This document shows, one piece after another, positions 14,502 to 23,704 of a DNA stretch of 23,704 nt (positions are counted from its first letter, which is position 1; the number at the start of each line of letters is the position of its first letter). The position numbers were made by a program, and so were the translations under genes. The notes beneath the pieces are model-generated. The model worked only from the letters and a program-made list of their open reading frames with translations. It had not been told where the DNA came from and did no database searches. Source of the DNA: an uncultured Oscillospiraceae bacterium (GTDB lineage: Bacteria; Bacillota; Clostridia; Oscillospirales; Oscillospiraceae); the NCBI GenBank assembly GCA_910588135.1, contig CAJUOT010000040.1:1-23704 (forward strand), given 5' to 3'.

Positions 14502-14539
14502 GTCGTTCAATGGGCGCACCCCCTTTTATCATTACGGTT

Positions 14540-14568
14540 ATTTTATCCCAGATGGGGCCAATTGTAAA
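14540..14568 (-). promoter_or_regulatory. Promoter of ireB
   Basis: Minus strand: -35 TTTACA (14563-14568), 17-base spacer, -10 TAAAAT (14540-14545), each five of six. The start is near 14533, followed by AAAAGGGGG as ribosome-binding region. Confidence 0.78.
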
Positions 14569-14599
14569 GAGGCAAAATAATAATTTTCCTGAAAGAAAG

Positions 14600-14632
14600 C
14601 CAGCCGCCCGGCCTGGAGGGCCAAGCGGCTGG
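14600..14632. terminator. Terminator after the NlpC/P60 gene
   Basis: 14-bp stem (14600-14613 with 14619-14632, two G-T pairs), loop of 5. The minus strand continues CTTTCTTTC; the plus strand continues ATATTTTTT, so it could work both ways. Confidence 0.8.
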
Positions 14633-14651
14633 ATATTTTTTCCTGTTTGCT

Positions 14652-15563
14652 TCAGCCAATCCGCTTTGCGCCGACGATGTACTGCGCATAGTGGCCATAG
14701 ATGCTGTCGTACTGCACCCGGTAGGAGTTGGTGGAGGCGTGGATGAACTGGCCGTTGCCCACGTACATCCCCACGTGGGTGGTGGGCAGGGTGCCGCCGG
14801 AGCGGTCGTTGCGGCGGTTAAAGAAGAAGATCAGGTCCCCGGGCTGCATGGCGTCCGTGGAGACGAAGTAGCCGCTGTTATAGTACTGGCTGGAGGAGCC
14901 CCGGGCAATGGGATGGCCCAGCTGCTTGTATATGTAGTACATCAGGCCGGAGCAGTCAAAGGAGTTGGGGCCCGCCCCGCCGGAGACGTACCGCTTGCCC
15001 AGCAGGCTCTTGGCCATGGCCGCGGCGGAGGCGCCCAGCTCGCTGGAGCCCTCATAGTCCGCGCTCACCAGGGTGACGTACTCGGCGGAAATATAGCCCG
15101 ACTCGATCTGATACCAGCCGTTTCCGGGGTCGGACACGATGTCCACCACAGCGCCGGCCTTCAGGGTGTCCACCTTGTCATAGGTCGTGGCGGGACCGGA
15201 GCGGACGTTGAGTACGCTGGTGGTGATAAGGCCCCGCTGCTGCTCGGGCTCGGTGCCCTCGGCGGCGGGAATCACCGTGCCGTCGTCCAGCGTGACGGTG
15301 AGCCACTCACCGGACATATAGCCCGCCAGCTCCCCGTAGGTGACCTTGTACCAGCCGTTGCCGACGTCCTCCTCCACGGTGACCGCGCTGCCCTTGGGGG
15401 CCTGGGTGACGGTGGCGGAGCTGGTGCTGGCCTCGCTGCGCAGCCGGAGGGAATCGGCGGTGACGGTGGCGGTGCCGATGGAAGCATACGCCATACCGGT
15501 ACACATGACCAGTGCCAGACCGGCGGCGGTCAGGCCCCTCACCGCCTTAAACTTGAAATTCAT
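14652..15563 (-). CDS. Secreted NlpC/P60 peptidoglycan endopeptidase with two SH3b domains
   Basis: 303 residues. The N-terminus is a signal peptide (basic NFKFKAVR, then hydrophobic, ending near AYA-S). SH3b-like domain 1 at about 30-92 (LRLRSEAS...NGWYKV) and domain 2 at about 107-170 (LNVRSGPATTYDKV...NGWYQI) bind cell-wall material. The C-terminal NlpC/P60 domain has catalytic Cys204 (FDCSGLMYY), His263 (THVGMYVG) and His275 (FIHAST). These enzymes cut stem-peptide bonds in peptidoglycan during wall turnover. The start has GGAGG 9 bases upstream. It lies 41 bases after a small gene on the same strand and is probably read from that gene's promoter. Confidence 0.92.
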   Translation of the reverse strand: MNFKFKAVRGLTAAGLALVMCTGMAYASIGTATVTADSLRLRSEASTSSATVTQAPKGSAVTVEEDVGNGWYKVTYGELAGYMSGEWLTVTLDDGTVIPAAEGTEPEQQRGLITTSVLNVRSGPATTYDKVDTLKAGAVVDIVSDPGNGWYQIESGYISAEYVTLVSADYEGSSELGASAAAMAKSLLGKRYVSGGAGPNSFDCSGLMYYIYKQLGHPIARGSSSQYYNSGYFVSTDAMQPGDLIFFFNRRNDRSGGTLPTTHVGMYVGNGQFIHASTNSYRVQYDSIYGHYAQYIVGAKRIG

Positions 15564-15604
15564 AGGAAGCTACCTCCATTTGTTATCTCTTGTAAAAAAG
15601 GTCC

Positions 15605-15895
15605 TTACTTGCCGGCCAGCGCCCGCATCAGCCAGATGGAACCCATGTCAATGGCGGAAAACAGGTCGGGCAGGTCGCTCTTCTTCACCACCCGGTCCCG
15701 GCTTTTCAGGTCGGGGTCGGTGAACTGGAGCTCCAGATGGGCCTTGTTGGCCAGCTCCAGGCCGCCGTCCTTCTCTGTGCCCATCACCTGGATCATGACG
15801 ATGTATTTGTCGGCCATGGAGCCGTAGTAGATCAGGTTGTCCTTGCGGCGGAGCGGGTGCCCCTTGTAGGTCAGCGTGCCGGATTTTTCAGCCAT
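15605..15895 (-). CDS. Small conserved Clostridia-type protein of unknown function
   Basis: 96 residues, no signal peptide or membrane segment. The pattern LTYKGHPLRRKDNLIYYGSMADKYIVMIQV followed by a strand-rich centre and a helical end (DLPDLFSAIDMGSIWLMRAL) reminds me of a small family common in Clostridia with no assigned function. The ATG at 15895 has GAGGAGG 5 bases upstream. It is driven by a near-consensus promoter, with three helically phased TTGTAAC repeats in the leader. It is followed by the NlpC/P60 gene, so a link to the envelope is possible but only by position. Confidence 0.75.
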   Translation of the reverse strand: MAEKSGTLTYKGHPLRRKDNLIYYGSMADKYIVMIQVMGTEKDGGLELANKAHLELQFTDPDLKSRDRVVKKSDLPDLFSAIDMGSIWLMRALAGK

Positions 15896-15913
15896 GGGTG
15901 CCTCCTCAAAAAA

Positions 15914-15941
15914 TTGTAACTGTTTGTAACTGAATTGTAAC
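15914..15941. repeat. Three direct TTGTAAC repeats at helical spacing
   Basis: TTGTAAC occurs at 15914-15920, 15924-15930 and 15935-15941, spaced 10 and 11 bases. They sit between the predicted transcription start (~15942) and the ribosome-binding site of the small gene, an arrangement expected for stacked protein binding on one DNA face. Confidence 0.7.
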
Positions 15942-15948
15942 TATTGCC

Positions 15949-15977
15949 ATTGTACCCCGGAAAGCGCCCGTTGTCAA
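15949..15977 (-). promoter_or_regulatory. Near-consensus promoter of the small gene/NlpC operon
   Basis: Minus strand: perfect -35 TTGACA (15972-15977), 17-base spacer, -10 TACAAT (15949-15954). The start is near 15942. Confidence 0.85.
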
Positions 15978-16002
15978 CAGGATATTGAATAAAATTTTCT
16001 GG

Positions 16003-16053
16003 AAAAACAAAAACCTGCCTCGCTCGCCGGAAACCGGCAGAACTGGCAGGTTT
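16003..16053. terminator. Terminator after the DUF1294 gene
   Basis: AAACCTGCC (16011-16019) pairs with GGCAGGTTT (16045-16053). Inside is a second stem GCCGG/CCGGC (16026-16030, 16034-16038). The minus strand continues TTTTTGTTTTT; the plus strand is also T-rich afterwards. Confidence 0.8.
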
Positions 16054-16082
16054 GTCATTTTTAATAGGTAAGAGGTTGAGGA

Positions 16083-16362
16083 CTATCCACGCAGGACGGC
16101 CCATGCCAGCAGCGCGGCGTGGGCGCACAGGCACAGCGGGACAAACCAGGGAAAGGGGGGCTTACGGGTCTTGTGGCGGAAGGCCGCCATGCCCAGGGCC
16201 GCCCCGGCGGAGCCGCCCAGAAAGGCGCACCCCAGCAGCGCCGCCTCAGGGATGCGGCGGCGGTGTTTTTTTTGCCATCAGCTTGTCCCAGCCGAACAGG
16301 ACGAAGGCCAGGGCGCTGGTGACGCCCAGCCAGATGAGCAGAAGATAGGCGGACTCTTTCAT
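16083..16362 (-). pseudogene. DUF1294 family membrane protein, frameshifted at an A8 run
   Basis: The ATG at 16362 with AAGGAG 8 bases upstream opens a frame (MKESAYLLLIWLGVTS... FGWDKLMAKK) that stops early at the TGA near 16247. One base less in the run of eight A's (minus strand, around 16265-16272) puts it back in frame as AKKHRRRIPEAALL...GGSAGAALGM..FRHKTRKPPF, ending at the TAG 16083-16085. That whole 92-residue product matches DUF1294: two to three membrane segments, the FGWDK motif, RIPE, and FRHKT(R/K)KP. Function is unknown. The shift may be a real mutation, a sequence error, or rescued by slippage on A8. The gene follows a small membrane protein gene by 41 bases and is ended by a good terminator. 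Confidence 0.85.
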
Positions 16363-16403
16363 GGACGGCTCCTTCTTACTATAAGTTAATGTATCGTGTG
16401 CGC

Positions 16404-16691
16404 TCACCGCCGCCAGAGCTCTATGAGGGGCAGCAGGAGCAGAATGACATTTCCAAGCAGCAGGGCAATAAAAAACGGCGTCGGGTGGCGTCTGCTGAAA
16501 AGCGAGCGCTTTTTGCCCTCGGGCAGCCTGTGATGGAAATAGGCGGCAGCCCCCGCGCACACCGTCACAGGCAGCATGGCGAAGGGCAGCACTGCGGAAA
16601 AGCCGGGGATTTTGACATTGGCAAACACCACCGCCAGCGAAAGCAAAAGGGCGGTATTTTGAAAAAGCTCGTATGTCTCGTACCGTTTCAA
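16404..16691 (-). CDS. Small membrane protein of unknown function
   Basis: 95 residues with about three membrane segments (about 10-27, 30-51, 70-92) separated by a basic loop (HHRLPEGKKRSLFSRRH). I do not recognise the family. The start chosen is a TTG at 16691 (LKRYETYELFQN, Met in vivo) with GGGGAG 6 bases upstream. The same frame stays open to 16856, but no upstream start has a ribosome-binding site. It is probably in one transcript with the DUF1294 gene and divergent from rpoB. Confidence 0.65.
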   Translation of the reverse strand: MKRYETYELFQNTALLLSLAVVFANVKIPGFSAVLPFAMLPVTVCAGAAAYFHHRLPEGKKRSLFSRRHPTPFFIALLLGNVILLLLPLIELWRR

Positions 16692-16755
16692 GCGTCTCTC
16701 CCCTGCCTCAACGCGAAGTATTGATGCAAAAATCGCCCCGGCGCCAAAATTTCTC

Positions 16756-16784
16756 TTGACGCGGGACGGCGGATGTGGTACTAT
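16756..16784 (+). promoter_or_regulatory. Promoter of rpoBC
   Basis: -35 TTGACG (16756-16761), 17-base spacer, -10 TACTAT (16779-16784), four or five of six matches each. The start is near 16791, leaving a ~165-base leader before the rpoB ATG. Confidence 0.75.
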
Positions 16785-16796
16785 AAATTGCTTATA

Positions 16797-16855
16797 TGCA
16801 CAACTGGCGGGAAAATACCTTCCCCACCTGATACGCTCAGTATAGCAGATGTGCA
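16797..16855 (+). promoter_or_regulatory. Possible branched RNA structure in the rpoB leader
   Basis: TGCACA (16797-16802) can pair with TGTGCA (16850-16855) and close two hairpins: GGGAA/TTCCC (16809-16813 with 16820-16824) and CTGATAC/GTATAGCAG (16828-16834 with 16840-16848, 2-base bulge). It begins a few bases after the predicted start. It is found by eye only and overlaps an opposing promoter that may explain part of the symmetry. Confidence 0.35.
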
Positions 16856-16867
16856 CAAAAAAGGCAA
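16839..16867 (-). promoter_or_regulatory. Opposing promoter for the small membrane protein and DUF1294 genes
   Basis: Minus strand: -35 TTGCCT (16862-16867), 17-base spacer, -10 TATACT (16839-16844). The start is near 16832, so transcription would run leftwards across the rpoB promoter. Confidence 0.55.
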
Positions 16868-16956
16868 GAGGGAATTTTCAAATCATGACAACTGCCCCGG
16901 GCGTATTGTGATTTCCCGCGCCTGGAAATCTTGACGAAGTGGAGCGTGATTGGCAA

Positions 16957-20721
<3,765 letters not shown>

Positions 20722-20738
20722 GAAGGGAGGGTGAGACA

Positions 20739-23704
<2,966 letters not shown>

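Noticed and set aside
14502..14519. GTG at 14519 as the ireB start
   Set aside because: It lies directly on the G-rich ribosome-binding stretch with no spacing; TTG 14510 or ATG 14501 are more likely.

Overview
The window is GC-rich, low-repeat bacterial chromosome. The rpoB/rpoC sequences, an IreB-family regulator, an NlpC/P60 protein with SH3b domains, small Clostridia-type proteins and strong TTGACA/TATAAT-type promoters all point to a Firmicutes/Clostridia genome. My best guess is a gut Oscillospiraceae relative (Flavonifractor/Lawsonibacter-like). That placement is inference, not a database result. A near-perfect parS site at 14192-14207 suggests an origin-proximal position.

Layout. 1-429 (+): the 3' end of a Na+-dependent NSS-family transporter, closed by a bidirectional terminator. 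490-5903 (-): a two-gene operon of a solute-binding lipoprotein followed by a very large hybrid histidine kinase (extracellular sensor, PAS, degenerate GGDEF, GAF, HisKA, HATPase, REC). 6082-6768 (-): a D-lyxose/D-mannose isomerase-type cupin with its own promoter. 7137-12193 (-): a three-gene accessory-looking block, in transcription order a 133-aa unknown protein, a COG1078-like HD phosphohydrolase, and a 1087-aa protein carrying a second COG1078-like HD domain and a C-terminal CYTH (triphosphate tunnel) domain. It lies directly downstream of a tRNA-Ala(CGC) gene and its terminator. 12544-16691 (-): housekeeping-type small genes: a DUF4358/transglutaminase lipoprotein, ireB, an NlpC/P60 hydrolase, a small conserved protein, a DUF1294 gene broken by a frameshift at an A8 run, and a small membrane protein. 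16957-23704 (+): rpoB and the first 988 codons of rpoC, driven by their own promoter and not attached to rplJ/rplL.

The most interesting region is 7137-12193. HD enzymes of the SAMHD1/dGTPase/COG1078 type remove tripolyphosphate from dNTPs, and CYTH enzymes often hydrolyse tripolyphosphate. The fusion therefore suggests a two-step, self-pulled nucleotide-destroying (or nucleotide-signal-destroying) machine. The two HD genes are in the same reading frame and are separated only by one TAG codon plus five sense codons. They could be the halves of one ~1530-residue double-HD-CYTH protein split by an amber codon. A role in anti-phage nucleotide depletion is a hypothesis; the sequence itself shows only the domains and the context.

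The two flanking regions look like sugar sensing and uptake on the left (transporter, binding protein with kinase, isomerase) and cell-envelope plus transcription functions on the right. No CRISPR array, insertion sequence or rRNA was seen.
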